This document shows positions 8,478-15,702 of a stretch of 31,047 nt of DNA, piece after piece. Origin of the DNA: CAYJLW01 sp964370965. GTDB taxonomy: Bacteria > Actinomycetota > Acidimicrobiia > UBA2766. Positions within the stretch are counted from its first letter, which is position 1, and every line of letters begins with the position of its first letter. The notes under the pieces were generated by a model. The model did not search any database, was not told where the DNA came from, and was given only the letters and a program-made list of their open reading frames with translations. Location: positions 1 through 31,047 of the forward strand of contig CAYJLW010000047.1 in the NCBI GenBank assembly GCA_964370965.1. The letters run 5' to 3'. The position numbers and the translations under genes are program-made.

Positions 8478-9971
8478 CTAGGCGGTCACGAAGACGTTCG
8501 TGCCGTCGCCGGCGGGGCGCAGTTGGATCGCCCGGCCCACCCATTCCCCCTCGTGCACGGCGGCCACGAGGTCGGGGTCGAAGCTGAGCGCCATCGTGCG
8601 CCGCTGCCCCGCCGAGTCGGCGATCACGAGAGCGAACTGCGGGGCGTTCTCCTTGTCGTATCCCACCGTGTATCCCACGATCGTGGCCGGGCCCTCGGGG
8701 TGGTCCTCGAGCGCCGGATGGGGGCGGGCGTCGATCTCGGCCTGGTCGGCACCAGGATCCACGCGCTCGTAGCCCCGGGTCGGGGGCCGGGAGGCGTACA
8801 CGCCCACGGAGTGCTTGGTGGCGAACCAACCCAGCGCAGTGCAGGCACCGGCGCTGCCGGGCTCGTGGCGCAGGCGTCGCACCATCGAGGCGATGGCGTG
8901 CGTGACGTAGTTGTTGCCCGGTCCCCCGAAGTAGGGGAGGCCGCCCGTGACCGTGAGCGGGCGGCAGTCGCCCTCCCCGATGCCCAGGGCGTCCCGGCCG
9001 AGTTGCACGGCCGAGGGGAAGCACGAGTAGACGTCGAGGTGCGCCATGTCGTCGATGCCCAGCCCGGACGTCTCCCACGCCCGCTGCGCCGCCCGCCGGA
9101 TCGCCGGTGACTCCCCGAGCGTGGGCCGCTCGGACACGTTCCAGACGTCGTTGCAGTCCCCCCCGCCGAGCACCCACACCCAGCGGTCCTCGGGAACCCC
9201 GACGGCCCGGGCGTGGCCCGCCGTCGTGAGCAGGAGGGCGGCGGCCTGGTCGACCTCCAGGACTGCGTTCATCCGTTTCGTGTACGGCAGCGCCACCATG
9301 CGGTTCTCCGGGGAGACCCCGCTGACGTCCTCGGGGGAGCGGGCCACGGGGAACCAGGCGTGGGGGTTCGCCACCGCCACCCGCGTGAAGGGCGCCATGA
9401 GCTCGCCCAGGTACTTGCGGTGCACGTCCGGGGGACGCCCGGCCGCCGCCCGGACGGCCGTCTCGATCAGCGGGTAGGTCAAGGAGGGCAACGCCGCCCG
9501 GTGAGCCATCTCGATGGACGCCACGCCGGCCCGCTCCTCGGGCGCGGAACAGGGGGGCTCCACACGCCCCCAGTTCAGCCGGTGTCCCGCTCGCCCGGAA
9601 CGCCGCTTCCCGGCGAACACCTCGGCTCCGGCCACGAGCACGGCGGTGAGCTCACCCCGGGCGAGGCGGGCGGAGTAGTCGTTCACGAGACGCTGGGGCC
9701 AGTTCCCCCCCACGCTCGTGTAGAAGCGTTCGCCGTCGCCGAGGCCGAGCGTGCCGGCGAGGAGGCCGGGGGCGTCGCCGTAGTCCCACGAGAGCATGTT
9801 CAGGACGGCGACGGCGTCGACGGTGGCGAGCACGCCCCCGCCCGCGTCACGGTCGGCGAGGCCGGCCGCCTCCGCCATGAGGTCCATCGGGCTGCGGACC
9901 TCGGGCCAGACCTGGTCCCGCAGGGTGAGCTGGCCGACGCCGACGAGCACCGGGTGGCGGGCGTCGCTCAC
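8478..9971 (-). CDS. Thiolase-like protein, TLP1 type
   Basis: A 497-residue thiolase-superfamily protein, often annotated acetyl-CoA acetyltransferase. The order is an N-terminal HPVLVGVGQ strand, TSVGGNWPQRLVNDYS at residues 85-100, DVYSCFPSAVQLG, VTGGLPYFGGPGNNY, and a C-terminal extra domain of about 120 residues (IVGYTVGYDKENAPQ onward) of the kind found in mycobacterial thiolase-like protein 1. The nucleophilic Cys of degradative thiolases is absent at SVGGN, so classical beta-ketothiolase chemistry is uncertain. GTG 9971 lies 4 nt after the enoyl-CoA hydratase stop, so the two are co-transcribed, probably in fatty-acid or sterol side-chain metabolism. Confidence 0.8.
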   Translation of the reverse strand: MSDARHPVLVGVGQLTLRDQVWPEVRSPMDLMAEAAGLADRDAGGGVLATVDAVAVLNMLSWDYGDAPGLLAGTLGLGDGERFYTSVGGNWPQRLVNDYSARLARGELTAVLVAGAEVFAGKRRSGRAGHRLNWGRVEPPCSAPEERAGVASIEMAHRAALPSLTYPLIETAVRAAAGRPPDVHRKYLGELMAPFTRVAVANPHAWFPVARSPEDVSGVSPENRMVALPYTKRMNAVLEVDQAAALLLTTAGHARAVGVPEDRWVWVLGGGDCNDVWNVSERPTLGESPAIRRAAQRAWETSGLGIDDMAHLDVYSCFPSAVQLGRDALGIGEGDCRPLTVTGGLPYFGGPGNNYVTHAIASMVRRLRHEPGSAGACTALGWFATKHSVGVYASRPPTRGYERVDPGADQAEIDARPHPALEDHPEGPATIVGYTVGYDKENAPQFALVIADSAGQRRTMALSFDPDLVAAVHEGEWVGRAIQLRPAGDGTNVFVTA

Positions 9972-9975
9972 AGCC

Positions 9976-10752
9976 TCACCGCCCCTTCCACTCCGGCTTG
10001 CGCTTCTCGATGAAGGCCCGGGGACCCTCCGCGAAGTCCTCCGTGGCGTACAGGGGCGTCATCTCCTCGACGGCGAGTCGCCAGCGGGCGTCCCCGTCGA
10101 GGTCGCGCCCGGCGAGGACGACCTGCCGGGACGCCCGCACCGCCAAGGGGGCGTTTTCGCAGATCTTCCCGGCGAGGGCGACCGCCTCCTCGAGCTCCCG
10201 GCCGGGTTCCACGATGCGGTTCACGAAGCCGACCTCGTAGAGGCGCTGCACCGGGAGGGGGTCACCCGTCATGGCCATCTCGAGGGCGAGCTTCTCCCCT
10301 ACGGCCCGGGGAAGGTGGGCGAGACCGCCGGCCATGGCGAGGAGGGAACGCTTCACCTCGGGGATGCCGATCGTCGCCCCTGCCGAGGCCACGACGAGGT
10401 CGCAGGCGAGGGCGATCTCGCATCCCCCGGCGAGAGCAGGACCGTTCAGGGCCGCCACGACGGGCTTCGTGCGCTCCCGGCGGACGAAGCCGGCGAAGTC
10501 CCCGCGCCGGGTCATCATCTGTGCCGGGTTGCCCGCGGCCACGGCCTTGAGGTCGGCCCCAGCGCAGAAGACGGGGCCGTTGCCCGTGAGCACGCCCGCC
10601 CAGATGCCGTCGTCGTCCTCGAGGAGGTCGACGGCGGCCTCCACGCCCTGAGCCACGTCGCCGTTGACGGCGTTGCGGGCCTCTGGCCTGTTCAGGGTGA
10701 CGACCAGCACCCGGCCTCGGCGCTCGGTGAGGACTGCGTTGTGCTCGCTCAT
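9976..10752 (-). CDS. Enoyl-CoA hydratase/isomerase (crotonase)
   Basis: A 258-residue crotonase. The oxyanion-hole segments are GNGPVFCAGADLKAV (residues 58-71) and NGPALAGGCEIALACD (103-118). Glu112 and Glu132 (IPEVKRS) occupy the positions of both catalytic glutamates of hydratases. The C-terminal PRAFIEKRKPEWKGR tail is typical of the family. It would hydrate trans-2-enoyl-CoA to 3-hydroxyacyl-CoA. ATG 10752 is preferred to the ATG 10 codons upstream, because that one lies inside the probable -10 box. It is the first gene of a two-gene operon with the thiolase-like protein. Confidence 0.88.
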   Translation of the reverse strand: MSEHNAVLTERRGRVLVVTLNRPEARNAVNGDVAQGVEAAVDLLEDDDGIWAGVLTGNGPVFCAGADLKAVAAGNPAQMMTRRGDFAGFVRRERTKPVVAALNGPALAGGCEIALACDLVVASAGATIGIPEVKRSLLAMAGGLAHLPRAVGEKLALEMAMTGDPLPVQRLYEVGFVNRIVEPGRELEEAVALAGKICENAPLAVRASRQVVLAGRDLDGDARWRLAVEEMTPLYATEDFAEGPRAFIEKRKPEWKGR

Positions 10753-10780
10753 GTGGATCCCATGGGTCGGCGGTCCGCCC

Positions 10781-10786
10781 ATCCTA
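10781..10786 (-). promoter_or_regulatory. -10 box TAGGAT of the enoyl-CoA hydratase operon
   Basis: TAGGAT on the minus strand, 28 nt before ATG 10752, in the divergent gap to the DUF4190 gene. The leader would be about 20 nt. Confidence 0.35.
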
Positions 10787-10839
10787 TTGACCGCGATGTC
10801 AACAAGTCACGGTGGTCCGCGCCCCACCGCGGGCTGGGT

Positions 10840-10845
10840 TAGAGT
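10840..10845 (+). promoter_or_regulatory. -10 box TAGAGT of the DUF4190 gene
   Basis: TAGAGT is followed by 6 nt and the ATG at 10852, another case of leaderless spacing. No Shine-Dalgarno is present. Confidence 0.45.
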
Positions 10846-10851
10846 GCGCCC

Positions 10852-11346
10852 ATGCCTGACGACATCCCGCCCCCGCCGGAACCGCCCAGCGACCAGCCCG
10901 CCGCCCCCGGCTGGGGCGCGGCCCCGCCGCCGGGAACCCCTCCCCCACCTCCCGGCGCCCCGCCGCCTCCCCCGCCGGGCGCTCCCCCCCCACCCGGTGT
11001 CCCCCCTCAGCCCTACGCGGCGCCGCCCGCGCAGTGGGGCGCCACGCCCGCCCCCCCGGCCTACGGCTACCCGATGGCCGGGCGCCCCAACGCCCCCGGA
11101 GCAGTGGCCGCCCTCGTCTGCGGCCTCATCGGCATGTTCGTGTGCGGCTTGGTCGGCATCCCGGCGATCGTGATGGGCGGCAAGGCCAAGAGGGAGATCC
11201 GCGACTCGGGGGGGTACTACGACGGTGACGGGCTCGCCACCGCTGGTCTCGTGCTCGGGTGGATCTCCGTCGGGCTCACGATCGTGGGCATCGCGATCTT
11301 CGTCATCGTCCTGTCCGTGGGCGGCTTCTCCGCCACCAGGTACTGA
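10852..11346 (+). CDS. Proline-rich DUF4190 membrane protein
   Basis: A 164-residue protein. Residues 1-75 are a low-complexity, probably disordered and cytoplasmic, Pro/Gly/Ala-rich tail with PPPPG repeats. Two hydrophobic segments follow (about 82-105 and 128-155), joined by KAKREIRDSGGYYDGDGLATAGL, which is the DUF4190 hallmark. No catalytic residues are visible. Proteins like this are common in Actinomycetota and have no firm function. It is followed after 8 nt by the DUF2752 gene, so the two are likely co-transcribed. Confidence 0.8.
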   Translation: MPDDIPPPPEPPSDQPAAPGWGAAPPPGTPPPPPGAPPPPPPGAPPPPGVPPQPYAAPPAQWGATPAPPAYGYPMAGRPNAPGAVAALVCGLIGMFVCGLVGIPAIVMGGKAKREIRDSGGYYDGDGLATAGLVLGWISVGLTIVGIAIFVIVLSVGGFSATRY

Positions 11347-11354
11347 CGCCCGCC

Positions 11355-11762
11355 GTGGCCCTGCCCGAGAGCACGGCTTTCGAGCGCAAGAACCAGGCCC
11401 TCTGGTTCGGGCTCACCGGGGGCGCGCTGGGAGCCGCATTCCTCATGGCCGGCCTCGGGGGGCCCTTCGACGGCCCTGTGCTCTGCCCCTTGCGCCGCTT
11501 CACGGGTATCCCCTGCCCACTCTGCGGCATGACCCACAGCTTCGTCCTCACCGCCGGCGGACACCTCCGTGACGCGTTCGCCGCCCACCCGCTGGGGCCC
11601 GTCGTCTTCGGCGCCTTCGCCGTCGCCGCCCTCGTCCTCGCCGTCCTGCTCATAAGGGGGCAACGGCTCCGCCTCCCCTCCCCTGGTCAGTGGCGCTGGG
11701 CGGGCCTCGCTCCCGCAGCCGCCGTCTGGGCCTACCAGATCCACAACATCGGGCCGTTCTAA
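11355..11762 (+). CDS. DUF2752 membrane protein
   Basis: A 135-residue protein from GTG 11355, 8 nt after the previous stop. It has the DUF2752 signature GIPCPLCGMTHSF, a CPxCG(M/T)T motif between two membrane helices, then AHPLGPVVFG and a third hydrophobic helix, ending YQIHNIGPF. The CxxC pair suggests a metal- or thiol-linked membrane role, but the family has no established function. The stop codon is directly followed by the 13-bp G6/C6 palindrome. Confidence 0.75.
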   Translation: MALPESTAFERKNQALWFGLTGGALGAAFLMAGLGGPFDGPVLCPLRRFTGIPCPLCGMTHSFVLTAGGHLRDAFAAHPLGPVVFGAFAVAALVLAVLLIRGQRLRLPSPGQWRWAGLAPAAAVWAYQIHNIGPF

Positions 11763-11764
11763 CT

Positions 11765-11792
11765 CAGAGGGGGGAGCAAGCTCCCCCCTCTG
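11765..11792 (+). terminator. Perfect 13-bp G6/C6 palindrome after DUF2752
   Basis: CAGAGGGGGGAGC and its exact reverse complement are separated by AA, beginning 3 nt after the TAA. It is a very strong hairpin, followed by GAACCCCCCTCC rather than a T-tract. The second C6 run could compete for pairing with the G6 run. It is also the start of the tandem repeat array. Confidence 0.6.
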
Positions 11793-12118
11793 GAACCCCC
11801 CTCCAGACCCGATCGCCGTCGAGCCCGGTCACCGTTCCGGCCGGGCCGAGCCCGGCCCAGGGAACACGACGCCATCCACCACCGCCTGGCTGTCGCATGA
11901 CGGCGTGCCATCCCCTCAAAGCCGGGGAGCAAGCTCCCCCCTCTGGAACCCCCCTCCAGACCCGATCGCCGTCGAGCCCGGTCACCGTTCCGGCCGGGCC
12001 GAGCCCGGCCCAGGGAACACGACGCCATCCACCACCGCCTGGCTGTCGCATGACGGCGCGCCATCCCCTCAAAACGGGAGAGCAAGCCCCCCCCTCTGGA
12101 ACCCCCCTCTGGAGAACC
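11771..12118 (+). repeat. 153-bp tandem repeat array, about 2.3 copies
   Basis: Copy 1 begins near 11771, copy 2 near 11924 and a diverged partial third near 12077; the AGCAAG core recurs at 11775, 11928 and 12081, exactly 153 bp apart. Copies 1 and 2 differ by about one base before their ends (GGCGTGCC versus GGCGCGCC). Each unit holds a G-run/C-run palindrome, the GGAACCCCCCTC tail and an internal GGCCGGGC-CGA-GCCCGGCC hairpin. The period is a multiple of three and one frame is open, but nothing else suggests coding. Confidence 0.85.
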
Positions 12119-12153
12119 CGGCGCCCGTTGCCGTTCCGGCCATGTACCGGGAG

Positions 12154-12159
12154 TAGCTT
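12154..12159 (+). promoter_or_regulatory. -10-like TAGCTT before the MarP-like gene
   Basis: TAGCTT lies 6 nt before an ATG at 12166 and 46 nt before the GTG start of the protease. That ATG opens a 17-codon frame (stop 12217-12219) overlapping the protease start, possibly a leader peptide. Otherwise the segment is a plain 40-nt 5' UTR. Confidence 0.35.
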
Positions 12160-12205
12160 GCCGGGATGCTTCGGTTCCCGGGTCCCACACGCCTTTGGTG
12201 CTCAG

Positions 12206-13378
12206 GTGAACTGGGTTGACCTGGTCGTTCTCGTTCTTCTCCTGCTCGCCGCGATCTGGGGAGGCCGGACCGGCCTCGTAGCCCAGGTGATCAGCATCGT
12301 GTTCCTGGTCGTGGGAATGGTCTTCGGGGGGGCCGCCGCCGTATGGCTCTCCGGGCGGGTCATGCGCCCCGAGACCCGCGCCGCCGTCGGCCTCGCCGTC
12401 TTCGCCGGGATCGCCTCGATCTTCTATCTCGCCGGGAGCACGATCGGCAACCACGTGGCGCACAAGGTCCCCGAGGGCGGCGCCCGCGCCGCCGACGCCG
12501 CCGGGGGCACCGTCGCCGCCATGTTCGGGGTCGCCCTGGGCGCCTGGCTACTGGCCCTCCCCCTCGCCGACGGCCCCTTCCCGGCAGTCGCCGAGGCCGT
12601 GAAGCGCTCCTTCCTCATGCGGGTGGTCACAGCCGCTCCGCCGCCCCCCGACCTCATCGCGAGCCTCCGCCAGGCGCTGAAGGCGAGCGGCTTTCCCACC
12701 GTCTTCACGCAGTTGCCCGAAACACTCGCGCAGCCTGCCTCGCCTCCCGACCCGGCCATCGCCACCGACCCCGACGTCGAAGCCGCAGGCGCGTCCACGG
12801 TCAAGCTCACGGGAGACGCCTGTTCCGCTGGGAGTGAGGGCTCGGGCTGGGTGTTGAAGCCCGGCTACGTCATGACGAACGCACACGTGGTCGCGGGCAC
12901 GCACGGGTCGATCCGCATCGAGACCCGGGCGGGCAAGCGCTACAAAGGCACGGTCGTCGCATTCGACGCCAACCGGGACGTCGCCGTGGTGTTCTCCCGG
13001 TCCCTGCCCCTCTCGCCGGTGCCGTGGACGGAGAAGCCCGCCATCCCGAACCTCTCGGTCGCCGCCCTCGGCTACCCGAACAACGGCCCGTACACGGCGA
13101 CACCGGGGCGGGTGAACACCGAGCTCGACGCCCGGGGCAAGGACATCTACGACGACAGGCCGGTGCGCCGCACGGTCTACGAGCTCGCGGCCCGCATCCG
13201 ACCCGGCAACAGCGGGGGTCCCCTCGTGTCACCGTCGGGGACGGTCGTGGGCATGGTCTTCGCCGCCTCGAGCACGAACGCGGACATCGGCTACGCCCTC
13301 GCCGGATCCGAGATCGCCGCCGTCGCCGCCACCGTGGGCGACACCAGCGCCGGCGTGTCCACCGGCCCCTGCCGTTAG
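12206..13378 (+). CDS. MarP-like membrane serine protease (CvpA-trypsin fusion)
   Basis: A 390-residue protein from GTG 12206. Residues 1-145 form a CvpA/colicin-V-production-like region with four hydrophobic helices, beginning NWVDLVVLVLLLLAAIWGGR. Residues 195-375 form a chymotrypsin-fold periplasmic protease with His227 (TNAHVV), Asp258 (NRDVAVV) and Ser336 (GNSGGPL). Cys206 and Cys389 (TGPCR end) sit where the disulphide Cys214-Cys395 lies in the 397-residue Mycobacterium tuberculosis MarP, an acid and oxidative stress protease. The reading frame is open far upstream through the repeats, but that part overlaps the DUF2752 gene and is not homologous. The function by analogy is envelope stress or acid resistance. 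Confidence 0.88.
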   Translation: MNWVDLVVLVLLLLAAIWGGRTGLVAQVISIVFLVVGMVFGGAAAVWLSGRVMRPETRAAVGLAVFAGIASIFYLAGSTIGNHVAHKVPEGGARAADAAGGTVAAMFGVALGAWLLALPLADGPFPAVAEAVKRSFLMRVVTAAPPPPDLIASLRQALKASGFPTVFTQLPETLAQPASPPDPAIATDPDVEAAGASTVKLTGDACSAGSEGSGWVLKPGYVMTNAHVVAGTHGSIRIETRAGKRYKGTVVAFDANRDVAVVFSRSLPLSPVPWTEKPAIPNLSVAALGYPNNGPYTATPGRVNTELDARGKDIYDDRPVRRTVYELAARIRPGNSGGPLVSPSGTVVGMVFAASSTNADIGYALAGSEIAAVAATVGDTSAGVSTGPCR

Positions 13379-13421
13379 CGGTTCCGCGCAGCGACCCCGG
13401 CGAGCTCCTCCTCCGAGCGGG

Positions 13422-14009
13422 CTACGGGAGGCCCTTGTCCAGGGTGAGCTCGGCGATCTGGCGCATCGTGAGACGGGCCTGCATGGCGGCCCGCTGCAGG
13501 GCGCGGAAGGCCTCGGCCTCGCTGAGGCCCTGCTCGTCCATGAGCTTGCCCTTGGCCCGGTCGATCGCCTTGCGGGCCTCGAGACGCTCGTTGAGATCGT
13601 GGATCTCCCCCTCCAGGCCCGTGAGCTCGCTGAAGCGGCCCATCGCCAGCTCCATGGCGGGAACGAGGTCGGACTTCTGGAACGGCTTCACGATGTAGGC
13701 GAGGGCCCCGGCGTCGCGGGCGGACTCGATGAGCTCCCGCTGTGAGAACGCCGTGAGGATGAGGACCGCGGCGAGACGCTCGGCCATGATCTCGCGGGCC
13801 GCGGTGAGGCCGTCGGTGCCCGGCATCTTGATGTCGAGGATGGCGAGGTCCGGCAGGAGCTCCCGAACGAGACGGACGGCTTCGTCGCCCCTCTCGGCCT
13901 CGCCCACGACCTCGTAGCCCTCCTCCTCGAGCATCTCGCGCAGGTCGAGGCGGATGATCGCCTCGTCCTCGGCGATGAGCACGCGTGCGCGCCTGGCGTC
14001 CGGGGTCAT
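13422..14009 (-). CDS. ANTAR-domain response regulator (PdtaR-like)
   Basis: A 195-residue protein: receiver domain (residues 8-125; acidic pocket AEDE, phospho-acceptor Asp59 in LAILDIKMPG, Lys in YIVKPF), a short helical linker, then an ANTAR RNA-binding domain (about 140-190; RKAIDRAKGKLMDEQGLSEAEAFRALQRAAM). ANTAR regulators bind paired stem-loops in mRNA leaders and prevent termination. The cognate histidine kinase is not adjacent. It begins 7 nt after the small helical protein's stop, so the two are co-transcribed. It is convergent with the MarP-like gene across a 43-bp gap with no clear terminator. Confidence 0.92.
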   Translation of the reverse strand: MTPDARRARVLIAEDEAIIRLDLREMLEEEGYEVVGEAERGDEAVRLVRELLPDLAILDIKMPGTDGLTAAREIMAERLAAVLILTAFSQRELIESARDAGALAYIVKPFQKSDLVPAMELAMGRFSELTGLEGEIHDLNERLEARKAIDRAKGKLMDEQGLSEAEAFRALQRAAMQARLTMRQIAELTLDKGLP

Positions 14010-14016
14010 GGCGGTG

Positions 14017-14310
14017 TCAGTCCCTGACCTCGAGCGAGAGCCGGTCGAGGAGATCGTCTCGCGCCCGGTCCAGCTCTCCGATCCGTCTCATGAGGTCCTG
14101 ACGGTACGTCGCGAGGCGGTCGACGTCGCTCTGCGCGTCGTCGGCGTCGGCCTCCGCCAGCGGCGTCTCGGACACGAGCGAGCGGATGCGCGCCTCGTCG
14201 AGTGTGTCCCGCAGGAACAGGAGTTGCTCGTCGACCACAGCGAGCTCGGACTCGGCCCGCTTCAACCGGTCAGTGGTCGAGCGCAACCGGCGGACGATCA
14301 GGGACTTCAT
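14017..14310 (-). CDS. Small helical (coiled-coil) protein, unknown function
   Basis: A 97-residue charged protein, almost wholly alpha-helical by composition, with heptad-like Leu/Val spacing (LRSTTDRLKRAESELAVVDE, LATYRQDLMRRIGELDRARD). It has no membrane segment and no catalytic motif. The start is ATG 14310; GTG 14319 is an alternative. It is the first gene of an operon with the ANTAR response regulator 7 nt downstream, so a regulatory or partner role is possible. I do not recognise a family. Confidence 0.65.
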   Translation of the reverse strand: MKSLIVRRLRSTTDRLKRAESELAVVDEQLLFLRDTLDEARIRSLVSETPLAEADADDAQSDVDRLATYRQDLMRRIGELDRARDDLLDRLSLEVRD

Positions 14311-14319
14311 GGAACGCAC

Positions 14320-14325
14320 AGTCTA
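14320..14325 (-). promoter_or_regulatory. -10-like TAGACT for the helical protein/ANTAR operon
   Basis: TAGACT on the minus strand is 9 nt from ATG 14310, again with a very short leader. Confidence 0.35.
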
Positions 14326-14367
14326 GGAGCGCACGAGGGCGCACGCGCTCACCCGAGGCGCCCCGGA

Positions 14368-14373
14368 TAGCAT
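14368..14373 (+). promoter_or_regulatory. -10 box TAGCAT of tRNA-Leu
   Basis: TAGCAT lies 9 nt upstream of the first base of the mature tRNA, a normal distance for a tRNA promoter. No convincing -35 was found. Confidence 0.4.
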
Positions 14374-14382
14374 GCGGCTCGC

Positions 14383-14466
<84 letters not shown>

Positions 14467-14489
14467 CCCCAGGTGAGTGGCCGTCTCGC

Positions 14490-15692
14490 TCAGAGCTCGG
14501 CCGCCGCCTTCATGGTGAGGGTGTGGTTGGCGCCGTCCATGATCTTGAGGAGCGCCGCGTCCCGCGAGAGCTTCTCGATCGGGTACTCGCAGGAGATGCC
14601 ATAGCCGCCCAGGATCTCGCACATCTCGGCGACCTGGCTCACGGCCGCGTTCGTGGCGAAGACCTTGGCCGCGAGGCTCGTCTTCAGGTCGCCCGGGAAG
14701 GCGCTCTCTGACAGCCAGCTCGCCTTCCAGACAAGGGCGCGCGCCGCTTCGATCACCTGGAATGCCTCGAAGAGCTTCTCGGCGACGATTCCGTGCTCGC
14801 GGATCGGCTTGGCCCACTGTACGCGGGTCTTCGCGTAGGCGAGCGCCTCCTCGTAGGCACCCCGCATCACGCCCACGGCGATGGCCCCGACGCCGATGTT
14901 GCCCACCGTGACGATCGCGTTGTGCAGCGTCGGGTAGTCGTCCCCGGGCGGGAAGATCATGTGGTCCTCGGGGACCTCCACACCGTCGAAGTGCAGCGCC
15001 GCCTGGTTGAGCGTGCGGAGGCCGACCTTCTGGAGGGCTTTTCCTCGCGCGAGGCCCGCCGCGTCGCCGGGCACGACGAAGGCGCCGGAACCACGGATCC
15101 CCTGGGTGGGGTCGACGCAGGCGAACACGACGTAGACCTGCGCGAGCCCCCCGTTGGACACGAAGTCCGACTTGGTGCCCGACAGCACCCAGCGGCCGCC
15201 CTCGAGGACCGCGGTCGTGTGGTGGTGGACGCCCGTGTCGTAGTAGTTGCTGCCGTCCGAGCCCACGTCGGGTTCGCTGCTGCCCCACGCGCTGACGACC
15301 GACCCGGTCGTGTCCTCACAGAAGGGAGTCACGTAGCGCGCCACGAGCTCCTCTTTGTGCGGGGCCAAGAACGCGATGAGCTGCGGCGCCACGCTCGCCG
15401 CCACCAACGTGGCGGCGAATCCGGGAGCATGGCGGGCGATCTCCTCCCAGACCATCGTCGTCGTGAGGCGGCCGAGGCCGAGCCCGCCGACCTGCTCGGG
15501 CATCCCCATCTTGTGCAGGCCCATCGCGTACGCGGCGCCGAGTGCCGCCCGGAAGCGCTCGTCGCCGTAGACGTCATCGGGGTCGGCGAGCTTGTCGAGC
15601 TCGACCTCGGCGGGCCCGAGCACCTTGTGGGCGAGATCGCCGGCAGCCCGCACGATCTCCTGCTGGGTCTCTGGGACCTCGAAGGACACCAT
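14490..15692 (-). CDS. Acyl-CoA dehydrogenase family protein
   Basis: A 400-residue flavoprotein with all three ACAD domains: N-terminal helices (MGLHKMGMPEQVGGLGLG), a middle beta domain (VSAWGSSEPDVGSDGSNY, WVLSGTKSDFVSNGG) and a C-terminal helical domain (RVQWAKPIREHGIVAEKLFEAFQVIE). ILGGYGISCEYPIEKLSRDA places Glu369 at the position of the MCAD catalytic base Glu376. The C-terminal DGANHTL replaces the more usual EGTxxIQ. It would oxidise an acyl-CoA to the 2-enoyl-CoA with electrons passing to ETF. It is the last gene of the island operon, 10 nt after the decarboxylase-like gene, with a GAGGGGG Shine-Dalgarno. The substrate is unknown. Confidence 0.88.
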   Translation of the reverse strand: MVSFEVPETQQEIVRAAGDLAHKVLGPAEVELDKLADPDDVYGDERFRAALGAAYAMGLHKMGMPEQVGGLGLGRLTTTMVWEEIARHAPGFAATLVAASVAPQLIAFLAPHKEELVARYVTPFCEDTTGSVVSAWGSSEPDVGSDGSNYYDTGVHHHTTAVLEGGRWVLSGTKSDFVSNGGLAQVYVVFACVDPTQGIRGSGAFVVPGDAAGLARGKALQKVGLRTLNQAALHFDGVEVPEDHMIFPPGDDYPTLHNAIVTVGNIGVGAIAVGVMRGAYEEALAYAKTRVQWAKPIREHGIVAEKLFEAFQVIEAARALVWKASWLSESAFPGDLKTSLAAKVFATNAAVSQVAEMCEILGGYGISCEYPIEKLSRDAALLKIMDGANHTLTMKAAAEL

Positions 15693-15702
15693 CGAATCCC
15701 CC

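Noticed and set aside
11771..12118. CRISPR array
   Set aside because: The repeats are 153 bp long and directly abutting, with no spacers and no cas genes nearby.
11690..12205. Extension of the MarP-like frame upstream through the tandem repeats as a repeat-containing N-terminus
   Set aside because: The 153-bp period keeps the frame open, but the extension overlaps the DUF2752 gene, the repeats hold terminator-like hairpins, and homology to CvpA starts at GTG 12206.
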